Positions 1-13,600 of a stretch of DNA of 64,000 nt are shown piece by piece. The position numbers and the translations under genes were made by a program. Within the stretch, counting starts at the first letter, position 1. Every line of letters begins with the position of its first letter. The notes under the pieces were generated by a model. The model was not told the DNA's origin and did no database searches. It saw nothing but the letters and a program-made list of their open reading frames with translations. This stretch comes from Culex pipiens pallens (taxonomy: Eukaryota; Arthropoda; Insecta; Diptera; Culicidae): positions 122,561,671 to 122,625,670 of the forward strand of contig NC_068939.1 of NCBI RefSeq assembly GCF_016801865.2, read 5' to 3'.

Positions 1-501
1 ATAAAATATGATGTGTAAACAACGTAACTTATGTTTCAGCAAAAAAAAATATGGTCATCAATCATATAATCAATTATATTTATTATTTGTTTGGTACAGT
101 CTAATACCTTTTTTATGATTCCTTCATTAAAAGTTCAACAAAATACATTTAATATTTTGGTTCATATAAGAATACAAATTGGTAGCACCGTCACAGGTAC
201 AATTTATAATTTGTCAATTACATTTACCTATTATTTTAACACACATATTTAGTCTATTCAAAAGCAATTTAAGATCAAAAATCAATTCTTAAACAAATAT
301 TTTTTTGAAATTTATTCAACTCAAAAGAAATGTGTCTTATAAAAGTTTTTAAAAACAATTTAAAAACAATTGTTTTTATGATACAAATTGTTTGTTGGGT
401 TATTAGCCGTGCTGTAATACTAGATTTACTAATAAACTTTATTAACTCTAAAAATAATAAATTCGCTATATCATTACATTAATGAACTAAGCCTGAAATC
501 G

Positions 502-1884
502 TTAACATTAAATATAGTTCGCAATTCGCAATTCGCAATTTTCAGTGTAAGAACGGGCCTTGACCGATCTTATGCACTAGGTTCCTGACGAACACGCACT
601 GCCCTTACACCTACATCTCACCCTTGCTCTGAGTCAGTACGAGCAACACGCTAGAACACGCTTTGAGTGTTCGTGCCAGGCATGCACACCTTCTTTTCCG
701 GTTACGCATTTTAACTCGGCCGGGGGTGGTACATTATGTAGGGTTTGATGTAAGTATAAGCGCCTAATCATTTATAGTGTGCCTATCAACTTTCATTAAA
801 GCAAAAACTGTTATATTTTTAGTTTGAATTCAAAAACTAATTGTTATTTACTGTGTATTGTTTTCTCCTGAAATATTCCCTGTTGTTGAGTCGTGTTTAT
901 CTGTTGCTATTTTTTTTGTCGCGGTGCTTTGTTACGATATGTTGGTCCTAAGCATTTTAGAAAAGTTTTTCAAAAGTACAATAGTAATATTTGTGTTAAT
1001 CCTCTAATCATTCCATAAATTGAGTAAGGGCTCAAACCTCACTTGTTTAAGAAAAAGGTGAAGTTTCAAAACAATGGACAGTGAAGGAAATATACTATGT
1101 AAAGAATCAATAGTAAAAGAAAGATAGTAATTTATGAAGTAGATAAAGAAATTAACAATAGTTAATAAATAGAGGTAACAAACAAGCTTAGATTGTATTG
1201 AGGGCAATTTACAGGGAAGATGAGAAATTATTCAAATAGATAAATAAAGAAAAGGCACATGATAAACAAAATTAACATCGCTGCCAAATTAAGGGAAAGC
1301 AGACAGTCTGTTACAGCAGCATCAGTTGGTAAAATAGAGTGGAAAAGCGTTGAGAAATAAGAGAATCAAATAAGTAAAATCGAAATCAAATGAAGGATAG
1401 TAAACAGAAGTCGTTTTAGAAAATCAGTGAAACAAAATAAGCAGAAGATAGATGGTAGCTGGAAATGGAAAGGAGAGAAACCCCGTTCTGCGACGTTCAG
1501 GTACATCCACAGCAGTTGACTCAACATACTGCGAATCAAAACAATACCGTCTACAATCACAAATTACTTCCCTTTCCCACATTGACGCGCCCCTTTCTTC
1601 TAGCCGTCTCGACTCTGACCCTCGCTGGTCAAAGGTTTACGAGTCGTTTCCACAGGCCACCAGCTAGGTTACACCTTGTCATCATGATGACTAAACCAAG
1701 CCAACGTGGAGGTAAGAAAATAGGACACTTGCAAGGAACCAGAGCCATGCTGTTTTGTCCAAACAGCACTACGGATGTAGTTGGGCTCCTTCCGGGATGT
1801 TCCTCGCCTAGGTGTGTCAACCGACGAGTATCATCAGTATCATGCACCCTTGGCCTGCGTTAACATTAACATTAAATATAGTTC
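502..1884. repeat. 1.35-kb segment flanked by a 19-bp perfect direct repeat
   Basis: The word TTAACATTAAATATAGTTC occurs at 502-520 and again at 1866-1884, bracketing about 1.35 kb. A 19-bp direct duplication around an otherwise unrelated block looks like a long target-site duplication, as left by some non-LTR or SINE-like insertions. The inserted block starts with a three-fold GCAATTC run (521-540) and contains GC-rich patches at 546-740 and 1480-1860 in AT-rich surroundings. I see no reverse transcriptase or transposase frame in it, so the element type is not known. Confidence 0.4.
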
Positions 1885-2118
1885 TCAATAAAACCAGACA
1901 TTAAAAAAATACCCCAAAATCCATCAATTCCAAATATACAAACGTCCTTTCAAAAATACTGCTTAAATTCAGTAATAATAAAACATCAAATTTATTTCAC
2001 CTACACTAGCACCTACATAATAATAAAATGCTTGATTTAACCCAACATGCAAATTTTATGTAAGCGTGTACTCACACCAACTTGCAGTTACTTTTCAACA
2101 CGAAAGAGAAGAGAGAGC

Positions 2119-2223
2119 TTGCAGAAAAGTACGGGAACGGTTTTGCTGCAACTTTTGTCTCTCTCATTGCAGAATTTCTGCCTGAAAGAAAAGTTACTTT
2201 TGTTGCAGAAAAGTACGGGAACG
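2119..2223. repeat. Duplicated 21-mer within a small GC-rich patch
   Basis: A 21-bp word (2119-2139, containing GCAGAAAAGTACGGGAACG) recurs exactly at 2203-2223. Both copies are followed by a TGCTGC-containing stretch, and a third fragment, GCAGTACGGGAA, follows at about 2259. GCAGAA and CTGCAG words recur throughout. It looks like a small degenerate repeat. Short open frames across it are incidental. Confidence 0.5.
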
Positions 2224-2424
2224 CTCTGCTGCCGATTTCGTGCAGAACTGCAGAATTCTGCAGTACGGGAATAGACCTATTGTTTAACGAAAAAACTTTT
2301 TTTCTAAAATTGGTTAACCTTGAACGAATACTTTCAAAACTCATTATTGAGTTAGTTCGGTTTAAACGGAATCTGAGTTAAAATTGAGCAGAACTGAATT
2401 GATCAAAATAAGCGTATGCCTAAA

Positions 2425-3460
2425 AAATCGTCTACCCAATTTTGAGTTGAGTTTACTGTCAAAAGTACCCCTTCCTAACGATTTTGACAGAAAAAGTCTG
2501 TTAAGATAATTCCAAGCAAAACAATGTAAACAGACTTATATCGAAGTGTAAACAAAGAGTCTCATGTCAGTTGTTTACGTTAGGAACAAGCAGAATAAAT
2601 TCTTATTTACATTGCGAGATTGGCTAAATTACATAGTTTTGCCAGATTTTATCATTTCTTTCGACTGTTGATCCATGACAACAGCTGTCCAACCACTTAT
2701 TTAACTTAATTTTACCCAATTTTTTGAGTTAGGTAAACTGAAAAAGTGCACCTTCGTAATAATTTTGATAGCTTTTGATCCGTTGAGAACATTCTATTAT
2801 TTTTTTAGTTTGATTACTGGAGCTAGTGTTGCCAAACAACACGTTCAACTGGATTTGACCAAATATTGAGTTAGGTAAACTGTCAAAATTCTAGCATACT
2901 AACAATTTTGATAGCTTTTTGTCGATTCGGTAAATTGGGCACTAAAGCCCTACGTCAATTTTTATGTTCAACGGTAAAAAACACGAATAAAAACCATTTC
3001 TAATAACTTTTTTTATTTTAACGTAAAAAAAATATTGACAAGACAACATTTTTTCGATTGATAAACTATGGTCCCCTTTGAACGAGCTGTCAAGTAGGAC
3101 CTTTTCTGTCAAGAAGGACAATGAAGTTAATTTTTTAAAATTCAATTAAAAATCCATTTTAAATCCTTTGTGGTCGTACAAAGGGTCATTGTACTCAGAA
3201 AAATAAGCTTTATCTTTATGAGCAATAATATCACAAATTTAAACTTCATTTTAGGACCCAATTGAATTCTACTCAGTTTTGAGTAGAGTCAACTGTCAAA
3301 TGTACACACTCGTATCAGTTTAGATAACTTTCATCAAGTTTTTGTTTATATTTTGATGTTGTCAACTAACGATGAGTGGCAACAACTGTCATACCACATG
3401 GCAAACAAACCTCTACCCAACATAGAGTTCGATTCACAGTTTCTTCCTGCACTAGCTCAA
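2425..3460. repeat. Cluster of diverged copies of a TTTTGAGTT / ACTGTCAAA module
   Basis: At least four diverged copies lie within 1 kb, starting near 2433, 2713, 2857 and 3260. The common order is ACCCAATTTTGAGTT, then (G)TAAACTGTCAAAA or close to it, then CAC/TAACGATTTTGATAG about 20-25 bp later. A weaker fifth copy is at about 3415. The module is related to the fold-back family at 6411-6598, 19041-19191, 26569-26747 and 29677-29819. The rest of the interval is AT-rich filler without genes. Confidence 0.55.
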
Positions 3461-4009
3461 CAAACTCAATTTTTACCAACATTTCAACACGACTTCAGCT
3501 GCCAGTGACCTCTCCCTCTCTAGACCCGATAAATCATTAACCTTATCGCGCGCAAATCCGTGCCTCTTGTACAACTTCGCACATAATCGAATCGCCGTTA
3601 TTGAATCTGGTCCATCTGGTCGTGGAGGGTCATAAAACCGAATGTTTTCACGCTCCCCTCTGTTGCATTGCTCCACATAGTTCACGCCATAATATTAAAT
3701 TACTGCTCTCACCGCTTATCACCACTCCAGATTACCAGATATAAATCTTACTTCATTCCTCTGCGAGGAGCAATGGAGGGGGCACCCCTCGATACCGTGT
3801 TCTCGTTCCCAGCGCTGACTGGCAGATAACAGCAGCCTCCGAATCCCTGAGAAAAGTGCAAAAGAAGAAGAAGAAAGTTTGGAGCACAATTACACCCGCT
3901 GCCGTGCTCCGAAAAAAAAACAGTATCGTTCCGCTCGCGTTATCGATACATAAAAACCGTTTTCTTCTTAGCGGATCCTCTCCTGCTGGATTCGGGTCGG
4001 ATGCACTGA

Positions 4010-4090
4010 GAAAAAAATGATTGAGAGTGGGATTTGAACCGCGAAGTGCCGATTGATAGGCGCCACCTTGCCAACTAGGCTGTTCACGCC
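4010..4090 (-). repeat. tRNA-like sequence with Pol III boxes (SINE head or tRNA pseudogene)
   Basis: On the minus strand, from 4090 down to about 4010, there is a box-A-like AGCCTAGTTGG and about 30 nt later a perfect box B, GGTTCAAATCC. A run of seven T follows almost at once (complement of 4012-4018), as expected of a Pol III terminator. The D-arm and T-arm resemble a tRNA, but the would-be acceptor strands and anticodon stem do not pair properly. I call it a tRNA-derived SINE fragment or tRNA pseudogene, not a working tRNA. Confidence 0.5.
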
Positions 4091-6410
4091 AAATTTTAAA
4101 GTGACAGTTGGGGGGCGTTACGCCCCCTCCAATTTTTCGTACTGTGCCCTCGCGCTTGCAAGCGCGTGCATTTCTCATCTCGGTGGTAACCGAAGATTTG
4201 CGCGCGATCTTCCTCCACCGGCGCATTTTAGTTGTTATTTCGGGATGTTATTTTATTTATTACTCCTGAGTGCGCGCGGTATCTGCGGGTTCGACCGATA
4301 TTATCCCAGCATTGCACGGACACGGACCCTTCTCCGGGAGTTCCGCGGCGTCAGATAACAACAGCAACCTCAACCGCAACAACAGTTTGGATTGCCCAGA
4401 ATCCGTGCGTCATCTACATGCTGTTACCGATCTTGTATTCTTCTTTTCCGAGTGGGATTCTTGCCGGTGCAGTGCCAGTGAGCATGTACTCCTTCACTTT
4501 CCTTCCGCACGAAACTTTCGGAGGTTATGTCTACAGGCGCACAACTGCCGGAGGTTCCCAGTTGTTCCCGGGCAACGCAACGGCAGCCTGGGCGATGCTG
4601 TAAAATGCATAACATAACAGATATATAATTATGGTTAAATTAGTCGGTATTCACCTTGCCGTAAGCCTGCGCTTAACCTATATGAGGGGAGCGGGTCTTG
4701 CGGTGCGGTCCGCTGGAGTATCTCTCCGCATCGCAGTCTCCTCAAGTGGAGCGACCCGCACAGAGGTCTCCGGGATCAACACTCTCAAGAGTTACTCGCG
4801 CTCGCGACCATATTCCGCGAGGGTACTCCAGTCAAGTGGTGGGGCCCCCGCCTCAAGTGGGGACCTTTTTACGATCAAGCCCGTGTCAGAGTGTGTGTGC
4901 GCGTGGAGTAAGTCGTTTGTGTGTAACTTCGAAATCGATTATCCAAAGTGGAGACGCGATCGCGCGAAGATCTGAGTGCCAGCAGAGACACACTGGCTGT
5001 GCTGCTGCCGGAGAAGTCTCGTTTTTTTATGACCACGGGCGAACCTTGGTCTAGAAATGGCCCCGCACCGGGTCTTAGAGGCACACGCGACTTGAGCAGC
5101 GTGTTTTGATTGATGTTTTTTGTTGTTGGTTACGGGCCCCGTGGAGATTTATTGGATATGACAACAACAACAACCGCGAGCGAGCTCGCGCCGGGTGAAA
5201 GGTTTTTGTACCTGCTGCTCGAGCCTCTCCAAACCGGACTTCCTTGACCTGAGTAGGTGGTTTAGCTGATTGTCTCTCGAGACTGATCACGTTCGATTAA
5301 CGCGCGTCGCTAGAACAACTTGTTGCAGCACTTCATGATCGCGTTGATCGCATCTGTGGATCTTGTAACATTGTTGACGTTTTGTAATAAGCAACCTCCT
5401 TTCAAATTCGGGTTCGGGCATTTGTAGGATTCACGCACGTTTGGATCGATGTGCATCGCTAGAACAACACGAGCATCAACAATCCTAGTTACAAATTGAG
5501 AAATGTCAAATCAGACATTTATAGCGCTCCCCCCTCACACGTTCAGGTCATTCACTCAGGATTCCAAAACCCTTCCCTGCAAAACAAGAGATAAAAACGG
5601 CGAACAAGGAAACCCACCCGCGCTGGTATTTACCTCCGGCCTTCCAGCAATTCCAACCTCAAAATTTGACCGCGGCGTCCCGGCCAACCATATGGTGGTG
5701 TAAATTCAATTTTAAGCAACTCTCCCGACCTCGTCCCCACCCACGGTGTGTGTGCACGCACGGGTGTAAAAGGTTGCACAACACACAAAGTTTCGCGAAA
5801 TAAAAGAAACGCTCGAAATCTGGGAAGAACTGAAAACAGAAGGGGGGAACCTGCGGAAACGTGTAGTAAATGCGAACGCAGTTTTGGGCACGGTGAAAAA
5901 ATCTGAAATTTGGGTTAAATTTTGTGAGCGTGTAGAACGTAAACAAGTCAGAACTGTCACTTGTACACGCTCAACTATGCTTGCACAAAGTGACAGAATT
6001 CACATTTTTTGACAGTGCACACCTCTTACAACGCGTTGAACGCTTCCAGGTGGCGTAATCTTGCCTGTTTCGAGTTCTTCCCTCCTGAAAAGTCCAAAAT
6101 ACGAATCGTCTTGAAAAAAGGCAACCTGGAAATCAAATTCGCTCGCGAAATTCCCACTGTCTCTTCTTCTCGAACGGAGAACATATTGGCTGCCCCGATG
6201 TTGTTGTTGTTTTCTTGCGAGATAATAATAAAGGATTCCAATCAGCATAAGGAGGAAGAGAACGGGACCGAAATTAGGTCGTTCTCGGGCAAAAGAGAGC
6301 AGCTGTTGTGAGGATTTTTCGAGGGATGATTTGTTTGGGAAGTTGGAATTGTAGAATTTCACAATTTAAAAATTCTTTATGAGAAAAAAAACAACAAACA
6401 AAAAACATTA

Positions 6411-6598
6411 AAATCGATCAACTCAGTAATGAGTGAAATTTAACCAAATCCAAGCGTACTTTTGTCATTCTCATCATTTTTGAGTAAACTTAAGATTTTG
6501 AAAACTGAGTAACTGCGGGAACTGTCAATACACGATTAAAAGTGTTTACTCAAACACTAGGTTTCAACTCTACTCAAAATTGAGTCAGATCGATTTTT
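6411..6598. repeat. Fold-back (MITE-like) element, ~190 bp
   Basis: The left end AAATCGATCAACTCA (6411-6425, continuing to TGAGT) is matched in reverse complement by the right end TGAGTCAGATCGATTTT (6581-6597). The arms contain the ACTCA...TGAGT core that recurs across the window. The interior has CTGTCAATACACG and AAAACTGAGTAA. No coding capacity is seen, which fits a non-autonomous element. Confidence 0.6.
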
Positions 6599-8049
6599 TC
6601 TACTCTTTTTAGCTCTCTTTCAAATCTAACCTAACTTTTCAATGCAAATTTCACTCTTTCCTTTCTAAAAGTGATTGAGCAACGCACTTTTTCCTCAACT
6701 CGTTTGATTAAATAGAACGGTTCATCGCTGGAACTGCTGCTCACGCGGCTTCTTGCCGAATGTACCGTTTGCGCTTTTGTACAATTTATAAACTGTCAGA
6801 AGTGCGAGGCGGTCGGATAAGAAAAATATGCAACTATTTGTTTCGCAAATACGCGCAAAACCACAAGTGTGTGAGCAAGAAAAGCCAACGTTTTCTCGGA
6901 AAAAGCACCACCGAAGAAGCGTGTGCTGGTGTGAAAATATTATAAATTTAAATTTAATTTGCATAAAATCATTCAAAACGGGTTCCCCGAGTGAGCGCGC
7001 TTTTCCGAGAGCGCTTCCTTGAAGAACCCCGAGCGGAGCCCCGAAGAAAACAAACGATATTGTTATTTTTCTTTATTACGATTCGTTTTATTTATTGTTG
7101 GGTTGTAAATATTATGCCGCTTTACGCGCTCGAGCGCGCCCGCGTCCAATCGAATAAATCGCCACCAGAGTGCGTTTTGTCGCCGTCGTCGGTATCGACC
7201 ACTTTGACAGTCGATATAATCGATGGTCGCGTGTGTTGAAAAATGGCTTAATCATAATTATTATTTTCCGGATTATCGCACGCGCGAGCGCGGTTTGACA
7301 GATGGCGTTTGACCTGGCATCGCGTGGAGGTTTCGGGGTCAATCTAATAGATTTGTTTTTGTTTACATTGTCGCTTGTCGTGTTAGTGTCGGATTGGGCC
7401 GCAACGCGGCGTTGTTACTCTTTTTGACAGCTCGTGGTGGAAGCAGTGCGAACATGAATTATTTATACTTTTTAACGCGGAATAATTCAGGAACAATTTC
7501 GCATTTTTCGCGTTTGCCGAACATTTCGAAGAAATGCGAAACAAAAGCGCAGAGTTGCACAATGGAGTCATTTTGGGTGGCTTATGCGGGGACGATGATT
7601 GAGGTTAGGGTAACCTTGAAATCTTGTTGGTTTTTACAAAATTTTCTTCTGCATTCATAACTAACTTGTAAATAAGTCATTTGCAATTTTGAGTGTAGAA
7701 AGAACTGTCAAAATTTAGCCTACACGTACAACCAAAATCCCACAGATTTTTTTGAACTACTCAAAATTGAGTAGCTCACGGCATCCAAAAAAATTAGAAT
7801 GAACTGTCAAATCTAGTCAACACTTATAACCAAAATAACGAAAATTTCTTTTAACCAACCTAAAATTGAGTAGCTGGGCAAATGTTAGATTTTGGTGATC
7901 TTTACTCGGATTGATTTTGTTTCCAGCATAAGAGTTTTTTGGGAAAATTACCTACAACATTTCAGTCACCCTAGCTTCCCAACAAACCATGCTGCACCCA
8001 TTCGTCGCGCTCACTCTGCTTAAGCCCCAAGCCGCGCCGAGTGAGGAAT

Positions 8050-8120
<71 letters not shown>

Positions 8121-10351
8121 TCTGGAGAGCTTGCGCTCGCGCTTCAACTCCACACACACACGGATGGTTAAATCTGTAGCCCCGTCAGTGGTGGAAAAAT
8201 CACACTCAAGCGATTCCTCGTTGAGCACTCTTTGGTGAGTGAGAAGGAATTGAAATTCTACTGAGGGAATTTTGTAAACAAATCATAACATAAGATTTTC
8301 ACAGTCCTGCCAACCGTGGCAGCATCGAGTTACGACCCACCAACATATTGTTGCAATTCTCCTTATTCCTTATGGCCACCTTATCAGTGGCCGCGAATCT
8401 TCCGCCCTACTCCAGTTATTTGCGGTGGAAGAGCAGCCTTATCACCCGACACCTGGTGGTCGATAGCGGAACCAGAGGGGTGGGACGAGGAGCGCAGCTC
8501 TCGCGTGTAGTTCGTGTAGATCTGGTCGTAAATTGAATTTCGCTGCTTCTATCACGGTCCAGATATTGGCTAGACAGCTGGACGAGGATCCGAGGTCGGA
8601 GCAGCGGCAGCCTCGATTCTTACAAATCATTTACGACTTCCAAGCCCTGGAGTTTGCGCGAGGATCGTTCCGTTTTGCGCGCGCGCTTCTTCCGCGAGAT
8701 CTGAAGCGAAGAGGACGGCCTAAGTAAAACGACAGAGCGAAGCGCAGATATTTCGCGTACATCACGAAAGATTGTACATCATAAAAGTGGAGGAATTTTC
8801 TCACGGTACCCTCCCACCTTCGGTGGTGCCCCACCCCTCCTCTTCGGAGTCAGGGCTTTTATGTTGCTGGAACGTCGAGTACGAAGAAGCAATTGGGTAA
8901 ATTTTGCATTCTTGGCAGTTTGTGAAGAGTGAGAGAGGTTAGGAATTGAAGGAACCATGAAAGCGCCCTGGAACTGTCTGCGAAAGCAACTTTGTTGTTG
9001 TTCAACGGGTGTGCGCTACTCGTTCTACGGAGTAACGTCGGGAAATGATAATTAATCATAACGTGTAATTGAATCAATTAAATGCCCCCGACTTCGTCCC
9101 AGTCACTCACTGTAGACAGAGTAAAACTGTGTGTACGTCTTGTCTCTAATGATCAGCAGACAGAGGTTCAAGACGAGCTCTGCCTTGAAAAGAAGTCAAA
9201 GTGTGAGAAATCGAGCCCTAGGATGGGCAAATATCAACCTTTTGCTGCAAAGATACTGCGAGAGGTCCCTTTAACAGAGAGACCCCCGGTTTGTTGATTT
9301 ATTGAGTGATTAATGATGCGTTTTTTGCGCCTCTCCTGTTGCGTATGGAAACGAATGTGCGCGTCCGCGCGCCCGGGTAAAAGGTTTGATAAAAGGTTAA
9401 AATCTTGACACTGTCTAGGGGTTGGCCTCGGAAGGTCAGTTAACGATTAGCTTGGTGTCGAAACGTGGAGAAAGTGCAGATATTTCCGTTGGCGACGTGG
9501 ACTTTGAACATTTACAGCAAGAAAGGCATTCTTCTGACGCCTGACACAGGATTAAAATTTAAACTAAAATGAGTATTCTCAGTTCAGTGTGTAGAATGAC
9601 GTTTCTCCAGACACTCGCAGAGAATCATTTTTACGCTTTGTCTCGTTCGTTTTATACACTTTTTCGAGTTTGAATAACAGAGAAAGATGAAAAGATTTTT
9701 TTTTGCGTAACGCAATAAAAGAACGCTCTCCAATGTTTTGAAAATTACTATGATAGTCTTCCATTTTGCTCAACTCAATATCGAGTAATTTTATAAGTTT
9801 ATTTTTTACCCAAATCTTACATTTGGCCACGGGTATGAATCTTCAAGCAATTTCAATATGACGAGTTATATCAGAAGAAAGTGAAGCATTTTCGCTAGTT
9901 CTCACTGTTCTGTGTTCTGCGTGCACGTCCGCAAACATAGACTACACACATACTAACACAAAGCGCCACCAAGAGGCAAAAGGTGATTACGAATATTTTT
10001 GACATTTTCGTTAAAAATATGCAGTTTTGCAAAAACAATTATCAAAACCAACTTTTAAGTGTAGTTCGACTGTCAAACTTGTCATTCGTTGCTGATTTGT
10101 TTGAAAATTTGTTAAAAATAATAAATTTTAAGAAGTTTTTTTGCAGCACTCATTTTGGACGGACATTTCTGTTGTCACCTTCTGGTTCCTTGGATTGGCC
10201 ATGGATAATTTCACAGTGTAATAAACAGGGCAGCTACCACCACGTGGCGCCACTGTTCCGAATGAGAAAATGATACAGGTTTTTCAGACGAGTTTCAATC
10301 CCGTGATTTGGCCTAAAATACGTCATTGAGAAACAAAATTTTGAACAAATT

Positions 10352-10606
10352 CAGAGTAAAATCAAATGAGCGTGTGTAAAAGTTTGACAGTTAACGATAC
10401 ACTGAAACAAATCGTAAGAATGTTTTCACGAGATCTTCCTACTTCTTTCAAAGAAATCCGATTACAAAGAGAGTTAAATCTGAGTGATATCGAATGACCG
10501 TGTACACAAGTTTGACACTTAACGTTGCACTGAAACAAATCGTTACGATGATTTCAAGATTCTTTATAAAACTTTAAAATGAATCCGATTACAACGAAAG
10601 TTAAAT
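10352..10606 (+). repeat. Tandem duplication, ~127-bp unit, two copies
   Basis: Copy 1 (about 10352-10480) and copy 2 (about 10481-10606) share ordered blocks: GAGCGTGTGTAAAAGTTTGACAG versus GACCGTGTACACAAGTTTGACAC (first 20 bases compared by eye), CACTGAAACAAATCGT, and ATCCGATTACAA followed by GTTAAATC. The copies differ at many scattered positions, so the duplication is old. Confidence 0.65.
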
Positions 10607-13600
10607 CGCAGCTTTGTCTTCTTTCTACATTAAATTTCACCCATTTTGCAGCACACAAAGTGCGCTGGAAAACAACCGCAGTTGAATCAACTTACAGTCC
10701 AAGTCCTCCCTCCGGCTTCCACAAACGACGACAATCTTTGAAACATGGTCGTAAAAGTAGTCGGTACACACCATCCAAGAAAGAGCGCGCACTTTCTGAT
10801 AACGGGCCGAATCTGTGGTGCCTTTCGGGTTGGGAAAACTTTTCCCTTTTATTTGCGTTTGAAAATGTTTTCTTCCCCTTCGTCCTCTTTGGTCTTCTCC
10901 AAGAACACGCGGAAAAGCCACTCCGGCGACGACAGCAGGTGGACCATTTCGAGGGCGTTTTAAGATAATGTCTGCGACACACAAAAACGCTAATGTACTC
11001 TCTGCCCGAGCTTCTGGATCCGTATAATATGTTCAGTTTAGTTGCTATTTTTAGCATAATGAGCCGTGCTTATCTGTGGCGCTACTTTAAACCGCGGTGA
11101 CAAAGGCGCAATACAATGTTAAGGGGAGAGGTGCATCTGTTTTTGGAGGGGGCGCAAAGCGCCCCGTTTCGAAAGTAATCCGGAAAACGAGAAAACCTCA
11201 ACCAATCTGCGGCTGCAGCCGCATCGAATTGATTGAAATCACGTCCCTGACCCCAAACAAGCCCGGTTAGCAGTTCGAGCCCGTCTTCGTGGACTCGCCA
11301 AATTGCCATAAATAAAATCAATTTCATAATCATCATTGCGCGAGCCCCAACTTGGGGTCCATTACGAGGCCGCTCAAGATTACAATCAGTGCGGCGCGCA
11401 AGTGTGAATTTCTGATTGAGGGCCCTCACTTTTCCGACCCCCTCCGCCACTCCGGGAAAGGTTGTTGTTACTGTTTATGGAGGGAAAATTTGAATTACCC
11501 CAACAGGTTATTACCGGGCGAGCGCGTAATGAGGTTCTGATTTGCGGCCCTGATCGGACGGTAATCGCGTTCCGATGCAAATTGGAATTAAGCCGATGGA
11601 AAGGTGCAAAGTGATGTCCGTGTCGGATGTTCAGAAAGAGCTGTCTCGAAAATTACGGGAAACACAATGTTGCACACGGTTGATTGAAGAAAGTCGCAGG
11701 GCGAAAGAGTTCCGGAGATCTGATTGGAAAATTACAATTGCAAATCTCGTCAATTTGTCGGAAGAATTGACCAGGTGGTTCGATTCGGAGTCCATGCAGC
11801 GAAGTGCGTGACTTTAACTCAAAAATGGGTACACATTTCCATCAGTGTATAATGAGCCGTCAACAGGTGCACTGTTAACTTGGTTTAGTCAAAAAAGCAT
11901 GTTTTGGTCAAAGCTAATTTTATTGCTTTCAAAGTGTTGTCAAATGCTTTTCAGTGAGGGGTGATTCATCATCACCGTTCAATGACCTGTCAAATTGTGC
12001 ACTTTCAATCCATTTGTTTTAGTAAAACATTTGTTATTGTTTTCGCAGAGTTGTCAAACAGCCCCAGCCGAGGGGTGATACACTCCTCCGAATTTGACCA
12101 CCTCGGTCACGTTCTTCCGTGGAAATTCCGTGCTCCCGAAACATCTCCAGGTGACTTACCGGAATCCCTTACGCTCGTGACGACATCTTGATGCGCAATC
12201 ATTCACGATCCGGCGACCCCTCGCTCTGACAGCCGCGAGAGCTGTCAGCCCTAATGAATATTCCGCAAGGGGGGCGCCACCTGTGAGAGTGGGTCTCCTC
12301 GCGGCGTCGTTATCCGATTTGTTCCGACATGAGTCCTGCCAAAGTTCGTGTCGTTCGGAAATCAGTTTCCAGACCCTTGTTTGAACAAATTAAAAGAAAG
12401 GCGCATCGGTTCCGCCCCCTTCGGTCGTGGGGTCCCTCGCAACGCGAAAAAGAAGGCCAAATAAAGTAAATAAAACACATGAATCTTGATCCCGCGCCCG
12501 ACTCCCTCGAGAGGTCTCTGCCGTAGCTTCTTCTTCTCCGGAGGAGAAGGCACAAAGATGAAGATTTCAGCGCAGACTCCAGGCCCGCTCGAAGCTAATT
12601 TCGTGAGGTTCGAGTTTATCCCGGCTCAGCTCAGAAATAATTAATTATTTGGCCGGGACGTTCCGGTTTTTTTTTGTTGGTTCGGGGTCGTGCCAAGAGG
12701 GGTCCCTGCGGGGTCAGCGTGCGCGCGAGAAAAAGATGTTAAAACAAACACCGCGTGGACCCCTCGGAAGCGCTCACGCGGGCGGGCTGTCAAAACTGCG
12801 CCATCTCGTGGCGAACACCTGTTGCGCGCAAAGGTCACCCACAATCCGGAACCGGGGTCAACCTGCGGGGGCAATTGAAATATATTTTATAAAGCGCCCT
12901 TATCTAAATCAGCGCGGCAATTCGATAGTGTCGCGCGAAATTGTAATTTATTCATTTTCAATTGAGCAAGTTTTTTTTTTTCATTCACGTCCGGTTATTA
13001 CAAACTGTTTGCAAATTTCCGGTCGGCGGCCATTACAGATGGCGCTTTTGTGGGGAAAACTTTTCCGCGTAATAAAATGGCACTTTTTCACCAATTTAAA
13101 TTTTTTATCGGACGCTCCTGTCTCCGTTTTTCAACTTTTTTCAATTTTCACCGTTCGCAAAAAAAAACTGCTGACAGCTAAGGTGGGACGGGGTTCCCGC
13201 CGTGTAACGCGCTATCGTGTTATCACGGAACCGGTGCAAACGAGCTGACAAAAAGTTTGGACTCCGTTTTTTGTTGTTGACGCACCTGCAACACTACAAA
13301 GGGACAAGCCAGTTGTTGCACTTATCGTGCTGCAGCATCCCACACTTCCTGATCAATTTGGTGGCGAAAATTCAATAAATTTATGGTTTTCCACCACCTC
13401 GAATCCGTTTTGGGGTGTTTTCAATTAATCGTGTTACTCTTTAATCCTGCAGCAAAATTGCAGTTTAAACTCAAATTTGAATACATTTTTGTCAGCGTGT
13501 AGCATGATGTAAACAAGTTTTTTTACAGCTCCACAAGATTACGGCAGTGTTGCCAGAAAAACTTTTTTAATATTTCTCGTCAAAATACCCCACGATCGAT

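Noticed and set aside
3753..4226. 157-codon open frame on the minus strand
   Set aside because: Runs through the tRNA-like repeat and poly-T stretches. No protein features.
12649..13248. 199-codon open frame on the plus strand
   Set aside because: Sequence looks random (poly-Phe from T runs, no domain, no codon bias) and lies in a GC-mixed intron block. No support as a gene.
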